Positions 10,578 to 22,320 of a stretch of DNA of 64,000 nucleotides are shown here, in pieces (within the stretch, counting starts at the first letter, position 1; each line of letters starts with the position of its first letter). Location of the stretch: contig NC_081415.1 of assembly GCF_030272615.1 (NCBI RefSeq), positions 419,738,257 to 419,802,256 of the forward strand. The letters are read 5' to 3'. This stretch comes from Cryptomeria japonica (lineage: Eukaryota > Streptophyta > Pinopsida > Cupressales > Cupressaceae). The translations under genes and the position numbers were made by a program. The notes under the pieces were generated by a model. It did not search any database, was not told the origin of the DNA, and worked only from the letters and a program-made list of their open reading frames with translations.

Positions 10578-11741
10578 TGGAACAATGGAATATAGGTAGG
10601 TATGCATGAAGATGAAGAACCTTGTTGATATGTCAGGAAGCTTGTGTTACAATTGTTGCAGATGTGTTTTTCGAAAGGTTGAATGTTCCAAAAATATGTG
10701 TTGCTAGTATGTGGATATGTTTTTCATGTTGACCAAGTTTTGAATTCAGTTGTGGTCATTGATTCGGTGCTCCAGAAGTGTATTCAGTGATGATGGTGCT
10801 CGACAGTGTTTGTAGTGCTCTGCATTCCTCCGCTTTTTGGTTTCTGATAATGATCTTTTGGAAATACATTGCTCATGATCTTAATTTCTTTATGTCAAGT
10901 TGGATCATGTTTTTGTGCTTTGGAAATGTTCTTGTGAAAGTTCAAGGATACAATCATTCTGGGTCTAGCTGACCTTGAATGTTTTTCTATTCTTTTTTTT
11001 GCTCTAGTACATGTAGCGTGTGATCTGACTATTGGAATATTCTTGAAAGAAATCATGTACAAGACCGATGACAAAGTATTCTTGGGGAAATTATTCTTAA
11101 GGCCGACTTGATGCATATGTGTGTGTGTGTGATTTTGGTATGATGAGGAAGTATGAGTGTATGAAAGTGCAAGTGTGAGTGAGAGTGAGAGTGTGTTGAA
11201 GGAGAAAGACAAAATTGGTGTGACAATGGATTAGAGCAGGAAGATTGTGTTAGAGTTGCATATTTTCTTGATCGGATCTATTGCAAGCAGTTGTTTAGAT
11301 ATCTAAGCTTATCAGGAACAAAACCTATGCATCTGTAGATACAATTTTCTCAGTTCATTTTTGTCTCTATCTCTTGGCAGTGAGTCTTTCAACAGTAAGT
11401 CATTGTAATCTAGGTAGTGAGCCCTCACGTAGTGGTCCTTGTAATCTCATATAACTAGTCATATTATGTAAGGCTTGTAATCTCATATAACTAGTTATAT
11501 TATCTTGAGAGTTTTAACACTCTCTATGGTTTTTCCCATTTGGATTTTCCACGTATAAAAATATGGTGTCTCTCTTATGGTTCTATATCTCTTGCATTTC
11601 AATTATGTTGCATGCATTTATTTTGGGTTAAGGTTAATTGATAATAAGCTAAGTTTCATAAGTTTAGTTTTTAATTTTAAAGGGAATACTAATTCGCCCC
11701 CCCCCCCCCCCCGCTCCTCTCTCAGTATTCTGGTCTTTTCA
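10578..11741 (+). repeat. Element A 3' LTR
   Basis: It begins TGGAACAATGG and ends GGTCTTTTCA. It contains a duplicated block CTTGTAATCTCATATAACTAG (11438 and 11474) that is single in the 5' LTR, a (TG)n run near 11119-11132, and a run of about 17 C (11697-11712) where the 5' LTR has seven. Length differences from the 5' LTR show both copies have been reshaped since insertion. Confidence 0.7.
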
Positions 11742-12521
11742 ACAAGTGTTTTTTATTTTTTCTTTTTAAATTTGTCACAATTGGAATAAAATTTTGAAGG
11801 ATTCACATAGAATCTTCAAAATGTCTGGTAATTTAAAATGTACTATTTTGAGCCTAGTTTTCAAATATGTAATTTATTCTAATGCTTAGATATACAAATT
11901 AATTTTTAATATGCATGTACAAAAACCACTTTTCAAAAGTCACATTTTTAGGACCATACCATGCACGTGTACAACCATCATAATTTCAATTAAATAAAAG
12001 TATTTTTTGATTCCTTTTGGGGAAATATGTGTATTGTACTAAACACTTATTAGGATATTTTTAATAAAAAAATTCTAAACATTTTTTAATTGGCCTATTT
12101 TTTGTTTTTGAAAACCCCTTGTGTGTAGGTGTTGTAATTTGAGCTAAATTAATCATTTTTGAAAAACAATCATTTCTTAAATAATTATGTGTAGATTGAT
12201 TTTATATTATTTTTTACAAGAAACTTTAAAATTTAGAGTTATTAAAAAATACAAAAACCTGACATTTCAAGTTTATGGACTAGTTTCCTCAATTAGTTAA
12301 AAATAGAAAAATAACTATGTTATCCTTGTTTTCGTTTTGTGTGAAAACAAGGATAGCCCTACAAATTTTTCTTAATATTCATTCTCATTTCTCTAAGTTG
12401 TGAGTCTTGAAGATTTTTTTGTCGCTTCACTCATCTTTGAACACTCTGTGTTCCATCTTGGAAATCTCGTCTTCTTAGTTAAAATTTAAATTTTAACTTG
12501 AGAATGAGTTTTTCTAATTTT
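11742..12521. other. No gene seen; AT-rich flank of element C leader
   Basis: There are no convincing ORFs, RNAs or LTR ends. One inverted repeat, TTATCCTTGTTTTCG with TGTGAAAACAAGGATAG (about 12320-12355), forms a clear stem. The stretch leads into the palindrome array and may be part of element C's 5' region. No copy of C's LTR start is visible here. Confidence 0.5.
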
Positions 12522-13089
12522 GGTGTAAAGTCGGGGTTTAAATCCGACTCTACATAAAAAATTTATTTAGGCGTAGAATCAGGTTTTAAACCCGACAATG
12601 CACTTGTTTGTCCCTTCTGGGTGTAAATCGAACCTAAAGGACCCATTTACACATCTTAAGTTATCTTTGTGCAAATTGGACCTATAGGCCCAATTTACAC
12701 CATTATTAAGCATGATTTTGCATTTATTGTTTTGAGATTTTGATTTATATTAGGTTTCATATTTCTTATATTATCAATGCATGCCTTAATTTTCTTCATT
12801 CTTTTGTGGAGATTCTTAAGGCGCTCGATTTCTTTCCAAATCGGAAGTGTTAAAACCCTGGTATATATTTTGCTCTTCCCTTTGTGATTTTCCACAGTTG
12901 GATTTTTAATATAAATATACACATCGAAGTTTTCCTCGATATGCATATTATTGATATTAAATTATGTGTTATTGTATTTGATCAAACCCTAGTTTGGTGT
13001 GAAGTCTGGTTCAAACTTGACCCACACCATTTCCACATTGCACACTACGCATCCCATGTTGTGTGGTGGGGTTGTAACTCCACCACACA
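12522..13089. repeat. Palindrome array of element C leader, left part
   Basis: Six imperfect palindromes of about 30-34 bp lie at 12522-12554, 12571-12603, 12621-12652, 12669-12700, 12996-13028 and 13061-13089. Examples of paired arms are GTGCAAATTGGACCTA with TAGGCCCAATTTACAC (14 of 16 positions pair) and GTGTGGTGG-G-GTT with AAC-T-CCACCACAC. The common form is GGTGTAAATCGGGCTT with its reverse complement. The array stops at the left end of element D and continues at 26205. Confidence 0.85.
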
Positions 13090-13111
13090 CCATAGCCTTG
13101 CTTAGTGGTGG

Positions 13112-14135
13112 TGTTGAACATTGTTGCTACTAGGATATGTTGTTGTCATTGATGTCAACATATTCCTATGATTTATTGCTCTGGTGGTTGCATATTTATT
13201 TATTGGGATCATGGTTTTGTATATGGATTATTTCTAGTATCGTTATATCTTTTTGTATTGGTTTCAATGATCTGGGAGCTTAATTGATCATATCATATGA
13301 TCTGGTTTACATTTTGGTTCTTCTGATCAATGCTTTGTAGAGTTCGGTATTTCCTCCAGTATATTGTGGTGTGATCAGGTCTTGAGTTATGGTTTTGGGA
13401 GATTGTTTGGGATGTTCTTGTATATCTTCATTTCAGATGGATCATGATTTGGTGCTTTGCAAGTTATCTTTCCTCGTGACAGTTGTTGTTATTTGAGTGC
13501 TCTTGAGTTTCAGATGTTGATCGATAAAGATTTGATAAGTGGTGTTGGTGCAACTGTTACAGATGATTCTAACGTGCTTGCTGGTGTTTTCTAATTATGT
13601 CCTATTTGTTTTGATGATCTACATTGATAGTTGTACATGGTTTTGGTGTTTTGTTTATCTGGTGGTGTTCTTCATGCTATATGAGACCTATTTGATGGTG
13701 TAGCATGTTGCAGTTGATCTTGGTGAGATTTTTTGTGGGGATGCATGTTTGGAGATTTGGTTTAGGTCCATGTAAGTCATTGAGACTTCCTTGTAACGTA
13801 GTGAACCTTTCTTGAGGGTTGTAGCCTTCCAAGTTATTGTATCTTGAGCAGTGAGCTCTGGGCAGTGAGCTTGAATGCATGTGAATTCCCCATTGTAATT
13901 ATTTTCACATACTACTATAGAGTATCATCTTTTTATGGGTAGGTTCCCACCATGGTTTTTCCCTTAACCGGTTTTTCCATGTCAAAATCTTGGAGTGGTG
14001 TGTTGTGCGGTCAATTTTCTTATCTTTGTTGTTGTTGCAGTTAATCAAATTTGCATTTGAGGTTAAGTTTGCTAATCCAGTGAAAACTGATTCACCCCCT
14101 CCCCTCTCAGTTTTCCTTCATTGTTGTTGCCAACA
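13112..14135 (+). repeat. Element D 5' LTR
   Basis: It ends TTGTTGTTGCCAACA. Compared with the 3' LTR it lacks 338 bp (equivalent to 25507-25844), joined at TCCATG/TAAGTC. The missing piece includes the TATAAATAG box, so this LTR has probably lost its core promoter. Confidence 0.88.
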
Positions 14136-14136
14136 A

Positions 14137-14149
14137 TTGGTATCGGAGC
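14137..14149 (+). other. Primer-binding site of element D
   Basis: TTGGTATCGGAGC is one substitution away from the standard initiator-Met tRNA copia site and begins two bases after the LTR end. Confidence 0.85.
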
Positions 14150-14191
14150 TAGATCCTCCGGAAGAAGCTTGACCGGTTGAGGAAATCTAGA

Positions 14192-14621
14192 ATGGCAACT
14201 GGAGTTGTTATTTTTAAGAAGGAACGTCTGATATTTGATGGAAGTAACTATGCTATATGGAAGAGTTAGATGGAGGTACGCTTGAAATGTCTTGGACAAG
14301 ATTACTGGAAGATTATAAATGATGCCTATTATGTTCCTCAGAATGGACCGGTTACTGTTGTTGAGATCAAGGATGTTGAACATAACATTAGAGCTAAGGA
14401 AGCATTATTGAGTGCCCTAACTTATTCAGATGACTAATGTGATGGGACTTCAAACTGCACATGAGATATGCGAGAAGCTTGAGACCTTGTATGAAGGAGA
14501 TAAACAAGTCAAAGCTGCTAATTTGCAGAGTTTGAAAGGGAAGTATGAGAAGCTGGTGATGGGAGAAGATGAGAACATAACATCCTTCACGGCTAAGGTG
14601 AATGAAATTGTCCTAGGTATC
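14192..14621 (+). pseudogene. Element D gag, N-terminal part (copia UBN2-type)
   Basis: ATG 14192 starts MATGVVIFKKERLIFDGSNY, the usual copia gag opening (xLxFDGSNYxxWK). One stop follows at WKS-stop-MEVRL. A frame change near 14430 leads into GLQTAHEICEKLETLYEGD, LQSLKGKYEKLVMGEDENI and FTAKVNEIVLGI, the helical capsid-like region. It is cut at 14621 by the left end of element E, and the zinc-knuckle part is absent. The intact protein would form the virus-like particle. Confidence 0.85.
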
Positions 14622-14797
14622 TGTAGCGTCATAAAATTGTGACCCTTGCAATTTTTTACTACATTTGGGTCTTTGCATTAGCGGACGAATCCCTAGGCCT
14701 GATCGGAGACCCGAAACATGTTCAAGACATGAATAACTTGCATTTTTCATTATTCTACACTGCCTTCTTGCTACTTCTTGCCCTAGGTTAGAGCAAG

Positions 14798-14820
14798 CCC
14801 CTATCCTCTCAGGATAGGGG
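14798..14820. other. Hairpin in element E 5' LTR
   Basis: Arms CCCCTATCC and GGATAGGGG with loop TCTCA. The 3' LTR has two such units with differing arms (21307 and 21337). Confidence 0.85.
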
Positions 14821-15419
14821 CATGGCGCCCTTGTACTGGCCCTATTTTGGGCCCCCCTTTGGTCCCCCCTTGCATAGGGCTTACCAATTTGTGAGCAGGA
14901 AAAGGTTTTCCTATGTCAGCCTAAGATGGGAAATTACCTAAACACCCCTAATTGGCAAGTATACAAGGAGCACTTCCCCTCCTATTTGCAGAAGTGAAAG
15001 TAAGCGAGAGGTCTCCATTATTGTCATCAAACATTCAAGCATTGAGCCTTTCAAGTCTCCCTTCAAGGCTAAGTGTTGCATTCAAGACAAGGATTCAACT
15101 ATTGAAGAGGAGATTTCTATCAACATTTAAGATATTCTATTTCACATACCCATTCAAGCAAATTCATCTACAAAGGTATCAACATTTCAATTACATCCCC
15201 TTCTTGAGGTGGATTTTACTTCAGACATTTCCTTTCGTTTACTTGCAGTATTTTACAACCACTTGGTTAAACGAGGTTTGACCTGAAGGCAAACCCCCAA
15301 TCCCAAAAACATTTCACTCCCTTTTCTATGTGTAGGTTGCAAGTGTGCGGCTATAATTGCGAGTTTAGGCTTCATTTTCAAAGATGGAAAAACTCTTTTC
15401 TGTGCGCGGATTTTTTGGA

Positions 15420-15446
15420 GGACCATGCATAACTTGCGCATGGTCC
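15420..15446. other. Nine-bp-stem hairpin in element E 5' LTR
   Basis: Arms GGACCATGC and GCATGGTCC enclose ATAACTTGC. Related copies occur in the leader (16512-16538, GGACCGTG with CACGGTCC) and the 3' LTR (21966-21992, partly decayed). Confidence 0.85.
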
Positions 15447-15826
15447 CTGCAACTTTTTCTTAGATTTGTAGGGAAGCTTCGTCTCGACATTCTACTGCTA
15501 ATTGTAGGTGCACAGCTTCATCCTGCATCTTTATCTCAAGCTATAATTATTTCTTTATCATTTCTACACTTAGTCTCAATTTTCTTAATTCAACTAGTCT
15601 ACTACAAAAGAGGGTTAATTTACTTTCCTAATACTTTCCAAATTTATTGCAATTCACTTAGTATTCAATCTCTTACCATTGGGGATTGGATCTAGTGAAT
15701 TCAACCCCTCTTTTGAATGTAATGTGTGAAAAATTGAAGGGAATCCTTTGTGAAACTGTCATTCCTCTTTTGAGGGGAGTAAAGCTTTCCACTTGATCTC
15801 CCCTCATAATTTTTCACCATATTACA

Positions 15827-15845
15827 TTTTGGTGAACCCAACGTC
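15827..15845 (+). other. Putative primer-binding site of element E
   Basis: TTTTGGTGAACCCAACGT directly follows the LTR end and resembles the TGGTGA(A)CCC-type sites of plant gypsy elements. The tRNA is not assigned. Confidence 0.55.
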
Positions 15846-16963
15846 TTATATGCATTGAAAATTATTGCATACTTTTCATTTATAAATTTAATTTTCTTGC
15901 AATTTACACAAACTTAGTGGTTAATTCATTCAAAACCCTAGTTGCTAAAATTGAAGTTGAACTTGTATTTTGCAAAAATTGCTATCTATTGTCTTAGATC
16001 TAAAAACTGCATTGCTTGTCAAATTCAATTATTTCATTGTCTTGTTCAATTTGCAAATCAAATTTACAAAATTAAGTATTTAATTGTCAAAACCCTAATT
16101 TTCAAACATCAACTTGAACTTGTGCAAAAAATTGTATTTACATTTAATTTTCAGATTTGTGACTGTTTTCAGACTTGTCTTCTTGCCTAAAATTCAAATT
16201 TTAAATTTCCCTCCTTTTCCCAAAATTCAAAATTTCAAAATTTTGTGGTTAGGTCCTAAAACCCTAATTTTGAAATTTAATTGGATTTCGTACAAATTTC
16301 AATTAATTTCAACCAATTTCAGTTTTCTAAATATTATTTAAGGTGGCCCTATCCATTAAGTTTGACCTTTTTCAAAATTGCAATTCAATTTCTTATCTTT
16401 TTCAAAACCCTAGTAGGGTCCTTCAAACCTTAATTTCACCTATCTAGAGATCGTAAAATCAATCAATTTTTTGGTAGCTTTCATCCTTGAAATTTTTTTA
16501 AAAAGTTGGGAGGACCGTGCATAACTTACACACGGTCCCTAGCTTTTTTCTCAAAATTTTAGGATATTGCTATGACTGTATTTAATTGCTTAAATCCATA
16601 AAATTGGATGCTTTTGTCAAATTTTTATCCCTCTACAATTGAAAACACTTCCCAATTTCAACATTACAACTTTCAAGGAAACATTTAAAATTAAGTGGTT
16701 AATTATAATCTGCCCTAATTTTAAGATCTTAATTGTGTCAATTTTAAATTTGAAATTAAGTGGTATCCCATTAGCCCTAATTTTAAATTTCAATATCTTT
16801 TTATTAATTATAAATCTTTCTTGGAGATTGTGTCATTTCTTCTTTCCACAAAGTTTAAATTGTATAATCATCATTTTCTTGAATTTTGCATTATTCAATT
16901 TTGGAAACTTTGTTCCCAAAATTCAAAATTCAAATTCAAATTTCAATTTTTTCCCTCTAGTGC
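15846..16963 (+). other. Element E untranslated leader
   Basis: About 1.1 kb of T/A-rich sequence has many AACCCTAATTTT and AAATTTCAATTT words and no sustained frame. It contains at 16500-16560 a second copy of an LTR segment with the GGACC..GGTCC hairpin. Nothing else is recognised. Confidence 0.6.
16512..16538. other. Leader copy of the element E hairpin
   Basis: GGACCGTG pairs with CACGGTCC around CATAACTTACA. Relative to the LTR copy, an A-T pair has become a G-C pair, which keeps the stem. Confidence 0.8.
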
Positions 16964-19900
16964 ATGAGTTTTACAACTATTTGTCCTACCTATACTATCC
17001 CCGTTAGACGAAGCATTAAAATTAAGGCTTCCCAAGGTTTAATCCTCGAAGAGATGGAGCCTAATTTAGGTGACTTCTACAATGAGGATATTGCTAATTC
17101 TTTCCATCCTAATAACATCTCTACCTACCCAATTGATGATTACCATGATGAAGAAGAAGCTTTAAATAGAGTTTCTATAGATCAACTTTCAAAATTGGAC
17201 AATCAATTTGACAATTTCCAACAATGGATGTCCCAAGAATATCCTAATAGTGAAGCTTTTCCATTAATTGAAGGTCTAAAACACATGATTCAAAGTGATA
17301 AGAATTAAATTGATATATTGTGTGGTATTGCTCACATTGTTGATTCTAATATTATGCCTATGAAGAGTTGTGCTGAGAACTTAGATTATTCATAACCTCC
17401 TACACAAATCAATCATTCTATTCCTTTGACCACTTCTATGGCTAGTATTCCTACTTTCACTTCAAACATCATGGCTACTTCAACTCAAAATGTCATACCT
17501 ACAACCATTAGTCATGGGGGCAATCCCTCTTCTTCATTCAATCCTCCATCTTTATCTATGACTTCAATGAGTATTCCTATTGTCTCTCAACCAATCAATA
17601 TGACACAAGGGGGAAATTCATTCAATCATTTTACTCCTCCTTTTAGTGTCCCATTCCCTACTCAATCATCACCTATGCCTAATTCTCATAGTTTCCCACC
17701 ACCTTATTCTCAATAAATGCCTTCTTTCAATAACATCACATCACCTTCTCAATCAAACATTTCTAACATAAATTCTTCAACCGAAGCAACCATTAATAAG
17801 CTTGCTCAGATTGTGGCTTCATTGCAACAACAAATTGCTTCAATGAGTCAATCCAAGTTTAGTGTGCCCACATTTCATGTTGTGAGCCTACTTTCTCTTG
17901 ATATTGTTAGAGTTGTCCCTCCTAAACATGTTGAAGTCCCTCAATTGGAACTCTGTAATGGAAATGGTGATCCTTTAACACATGTCAAAACATTCCAAAC
18001 TTTGTGTACTGACTTTTCTCATGATCAAAGATTGCTTGACAAATTGTTTACTATAACATTAAGAGATAAGGCTTTACAATGGTATTTTTCTTTGCCTTCT
18101 TATTCTATTAATTATTTTCAACAATTAGAAAATATTTTTATTCAACAATTTCAAAACAACACAGGTCCTAAAATCACTTTGACTGATTTAATGCATTGTA
18201 AACAAGGTGTTAAAGAAAAAGTGATTGATTTCATTGGTAGATACAAGCATTTGTGTTCTGAAATCTCTTTTCTAGTGCTTGATAATGATATTAAAAAAAA
18301 AATCATTTCTAAATTGCAAAAATAAATTAGGGAAAAACTTCTATTTTTTGAGTGTACTTCCTTTCCACAGTTGTGCACAACACTTCATAATTATCAACTA
18401 CATGTGAGTAAAATGGAGCAATCTACTCTTATGGCTCCAAATAATAAGGGTGAGAGTTCTCAACAACCATTTCTGAAGTTCAAACCAACCAAAGGCTTCA
18501 TCAAATTCAATGACACCATCAACAACAACAATGTGAATGCTACAACATGTGTGCCTCCTATTTCTAAATTTTTCAAAGGAGAGAAAGAATTTACTCCTTT
18601 GAATAAATCTTTGTATAGCATCATGTCTTAGTTGTTACAAAGAAATGTTATCAAACTTCCTCCAATAAAACCAGTTGATCCTTCTAAAGAAACTTCACCT
18701 AACTTTGATAATAATTCTTTTTGTCAATTTCATCGTCAACCTGGTCATGATACTGAAAAATGTTTTGCATTAAAATGTAAAATTCAAGACTTGATTGATA
18801 ATAATACTATATATGTGGCAGGTGTGAATGATAAGGGAAACAAATCAATAGCTCCTCCTAATCAAAATCTTAAGATTTTTATTGATCCTTTACCCTCTCA
18901 TACCTCTAACGTGATTGAGATTGAACACACTTCTTTCTCTCCCACTAATTTCACTTTTACAGCTCAACATGTGGTTAATTTGGTAGAGAAACAAGAAACA
19001 CCATAATCTATGTATCACATTTGATCCTAGTGAGACCATTAGGGAACTTGATGGCCTTTTATAAATAGTTGTGAAGATCCACTTGGCAAACCTTGTTGTG
19101 GTGTGCTTATTGATCCCTCTTGCATGGTTAATGTCATCACTGAATAATATATTTATACTTAACATTTGAATCAACCAATATATGATGATACTAATGTGGT
19201 CGTTAAATTATTTGTTATCATTCCTTCATCTGAACAATTCCGTGTGAAGTTAGGATACCCTTGGCTATCTTCCATGAAGGCTATTGCTTCTCTAATCCAT
19301 AAGTGTTTGAAATTTCCCCACAATGGAGAAATCAAAACTGTTAGCCATAGCTTATTTTGACCAATCGAAAGAAGCCCAGGTGTTCCTATTGATTACTTTT
19401 GGCCTCAACAATTTGAATCTCTTCCGACATGAAGTGATGCTCTCTTTCAATCTTATCAAAAATGGAAGAAATATATGATTTTATCCATAAGCCAACCTAG
19501 GAGTCTAGAACTTGATATTCCCATCATTCTTGAAGATGAAGTTCTTCCCCTAACGGATAGAACTAATCTACCTCCTAAGGTAGATTCTCAACCTATTCCT
19601 ATGGATGAGACTATGCCTTCTAAGAAGAACAATAATATTCCTCCTAAGGTTAGACCTATACCTCCTCCTCACGATGGACCTGGTCTCCTTCCTAAACCAA
19701 ACATTCCTCCTTTATATGGTGCAGTTCCACCTCCTTCCTTTTATAGAGAGAAGAGGCCTACCTCTCCTCTTGTCCAGCCTAAAAGACCTCATCTTAAACA
19801 TCCAACTTCCAAATATGAGAACATTCCTCCTTCAACAAATAAACCTCAATATTCTCAACCTTCCACTAAGACTAGACGAAATTGTTGTGCGAGAGAACGC

Positions 19901-20380
19901 CGACGAAAACATCATGCTAGAGCTCATGAAGTTGTTTATCAAACTATTCAATCCCCCAAAACACCAATAGTTGACATGATTCAATGTTTTCCTAAGCAAG
20001 ATGTTGAACCTAAATCTCCAAATCATAAGCTGCAAAAAACATGTGATGATTTTACTTCTATTCATGTTAGAGCTCCTCTTTTCATAAATCTTGATGAATA
20101 AATGGGTGAAAATGTTATTCATGATGGCAATACAACTCCTAATGCTTATGATAGTGAATATGAATATGTTGATGTTGACAATCATTTATCTGCAGAATTT
20201 TCAAAAGCCTTAATCCTAGCTCCTAAAAACGAACAAAGTGACTTAGCACATGAGCATAGTCCTTCTTTGGATCTTGTGATAGCTCCATATGTTGTGCTCA
20301 ATGTTGCTCCTCTAATGTGTTTCCTACCTTCTCTAAATAATGATCAACAAGATCGGGAGGTGGATGTCGTGCTAGACTAG
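16964..20380 (+). pseudogene. Element E gag-protease polyprotein, one continuous frame with stops
   Basis: From ATG 16964 to the stop at 20380 every recognisable block is in the same frame, about 1139 codons, broken only by stop codons (17306, 17714, 18323, 18629, 19004 and several near 19022-19050). Order: N-terminal acidic helices; Ser/Thr/Pro/Gln-rich region; capsid-like region with LCNGNGDPLTHVKTFQ, ALQWYFSLP, FIQQF and TLTDLMHCKQG; zinc finger CQFHRQPGHDTEKC (about 18720); protease region GVLIDPSCMVNVIT (about 19110) and GYPWLSSMKAIASLIHKCLKF; then a proline-rich and basic tail (19475-20380). The CxFHxxxGHDTxxC and GxPWL...CLKFP signatures are those of plant Tat-type gypsy elements. The protease active site has DPSC in place of DSGA. 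Reverse transcriptase is not present. Confidence 0.85.
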
Positions 20381-21130
20381 TTGCATTAGTATTGTAGATC
20401 CTCTACCTCTCTCCTTTCTTGCTCTTTTGTGACCATTCTTCTATGTGTATCCCTATTCTTCTATTTGTTGTCCCTAGTGATGTCTACTTGAGGATGATAC
20501 AAAGCATTGAGATCTCTTTTGGTCTCTTTCATGTTGACTCAAAATACACATGTGTTCCCTTTCTTCCAAGGTGGTTTCCTTTTTTGGGGGAATGAGGACT
20601 ATTCTATGCATATATATACATGATATACATGAGTTAGCATACAACATACTAACCCTGAGGAAAGAGAATCCACCTCGTTCTTTGTGTTTTGTGTTCATTA
20701 TCCTTGGGTTTATTCCTCGATTGGGATCTAAATCCTTGTGATAATGTGTTGCCTCTCTTAGGTGTATCCTACCTTAAAGAAATCGATCTTGATAAGGCAT
20801 GTGCAATCGCTTTAACATGGGGGCATACACTTTGCTCATATTTTCTTTCTTGATACTTAAAGTTACTTAGTGAACTTGGCTTTTCTTTTTAATTTTTGGT
20901 ATCCTTTCTTTTCATGACTCATAGTGAGGGGAACTTTACTATTTGCAGTCAAGATTCTTCCTCCCGATCTTCCCTTTTACTTTGTCAATCGAAGTCGTAA
21001 GATCCTTAGTCCACTGGGGGCTTGGTGTATCTTTCCTCCTTGACATGGTGAAAGTCTTTCAATCTTATATCCTTGTACTTTACCAGTAGTATTGGTGTAC
21101 GCTTATACTTTCTCTAAAGTGGGGGTTAAA
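20381..21130 (+). other. Element E 3' untranslated region and polypurine tract
   Basis: No coding is seen. The region ends in AAAGTGGGGGTTAAA (21116-21130), the polypurine tract, next to the LTR start TGTAGC at 21131. Confidence 0.7.
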
Positions 21131-22320
21131 TGTAGCATCATAAAATTGTGAGCCTTGCAATTTTTTACCGTATTCGGGTCTTTGCATTAGCGGACGAATA
21201 CCTAGGCCTGATCGGAGACCTGAAACATGCTCAAGACATCAATAACTTGCATTTTTCATCATTCTGCACTTCCTGTCCTAAGTTAGGGAAGGGCATGGGT
21301 GTGGTGCCCCTATCCCCCTATGATAGGGGCATGGTGCCCCTGTCCTCTCAAGACAGGGGTGTGGTGCCCTTGTCCTGCCCCTATTTTGGCCCCCCCTTGC
21401 ATAGGGCTTATCAATTTATGAGCGGGAAAAGGTTTTCCTATGTCGTCCTAGGATAGGAAATTACCTAAACACCCCTAATTGGCAAGTATATAAGGTGCAC
21501 TTCCCCTCCTATTTGCAGAAGCAAAAGTAAGCGAGAGGTTTCCATTATCGTCATCAAACATTCAAGCATTCACTCAAGCATTGAGCATTTCAAGTCTCCC
21601 TTCAAGGTTAGGTGTTGCATTCAAGACAAGGATTCAACTATTGAAGAGGATATTTCTATCAACATTCAAGACATCCTATTTCACATACCCATTCAAGCAA
21701 ATTCATCTACAAAGGTATCAACATTTCAATTACATCCCCTTCTTGAGGTGGATTTTACTTCAGACAATTCCTTTCATTTACTTGTGGCATTTTACAACCA
21801 CTTGGTTAATTCCAAAATGGAGTTTGACCTGAAGGCAAACCCCCAATCCCAACAACATTTCTCTCTCTTTTCTGTGTGTAGTTTGTAGGTGCGCAATTGT
21901 AATTGCAGGTTTAGGCTTCATTTTCAAAGACAAAAAAACCCTTTTCGGTGCACGGATTATTCGGAGGACAGTGCATAACTTACACATGGTCCCTACAACT
22001 TTTTCTCAGATTTGCAGGGAATCTTTGTCTCGACATTATACTACTAATTTCAGGTGCACAACTTCATCTTGCATCTCTATCTCAAGCTATAATTGTTTCT
22101 TTGTCATTTTTGCACTTAGTATCAATTTGCTTAATTCAACTAGTCTACTACAAAAGAGGGTTAATTTACTTTTCTAATACTTTCCAAATTTACAACAATT
22201 CACTTAGTATTCAATCTCTTACCATTGGGGATTGGATCTAGTGAATTCAACCCCTCTTTTGAATGTAATTTGTGAAAAATTGAAGGGAATCCTTTGTGGA
22301 ACTTTCATTCCTCTTTTGAA
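21131..22320 (+). repeat. Element E 3' LTR, 3' end deleted
   Basis: It matches the 5' LTR from TGTAGCATC to CATTCCTCTTTTGA and then stops. The final GGGGAGTAAAGC..ATTACA segment is missing. It has two CCCC..GGGG hairpins where the 5' copy has one, and a better TATA box, TATATAAG at 21487-21494, where the 5' copy has TATACAAG. Confidence 0.88.
21307..21359. repeat. Two adjacent hairpin units in element E 3' LTR
   Basis: CCCCTATC/GATAGGGG (21307-21329) and CCCCTGTC/GACAGGGG (21337-21359) are 30-bp tandem units joined by CATGGTG or TGTGGTG. One arm pair differs A-T versus G-C, so both stems are perfect. Confidence 0.9.

Larger units (their letters stand above)
3140..11741 (+). mobile_element. 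Element A: non-autonomous copia-type LTR element (gag plus unknown ORF, no pol)
   Basis: The two ends carry related long terminal repeats, 3140-4144 and 10578-11741. They share blocks such as AACCTTGTTGATATGTCA, GTGTTTTTCGAAAGGTTGA, CTCATATAACTAGTTATATT and a CCCCCTCTCAGTATTC end. A primer-binding site follows the left LTR and a purine tract precedes the right one. The interior holds a coiled-coil gag with zinc knuckles and a second ORF. I find no protease, integrase, reverse transcriptase or RNase H. Flanking pentamers (GGAAG and ACAAG) do not match well, so insertion is old or the ends are slightly misplaced. Insertion S (5686-9176) lies inside it. Confidence 0.75.
14622..15826 (+). repeat. 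Element E 5' LTR
   Basis: It runs from TGTAGCGTC to CCATATTACA. It carries one CCCCTATCC/GGATAGGGG hairpin (14798-14820), a TATACAAGG box at about 14959, and a perfect 9-bp stem GGACCATGC/GCATGGTCC (15420-15446). It contains the end segment (GGGGAGTAAAGC... to ATTACA) missing from the 3' LTR. Confidence 0.88.
14622..22320 (+). mobile_element. Element E: non-autonomous Ty3/gypsy element with gag and protease only
   Basis: The LTRs 14622-15826 and 21131-22320 begin TGTAGCGTCATAAAATTGTGA and TGTAGCATCATAAAATTGTGA and are very similar throughout. A primer-binding-site-like sequence follows the first and a purine tract precedes the second. Gag and a protease region are followed by a proline-rich stretch, then about 700 bp without coding, then the 3' LTR. 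No reverse transcriptase, RNase H or integrase is present. The 3' LTR lacks its last 55-60 bp, and host element D is also missing sequence there, so one deletion removed both. Confidence 0.85.
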
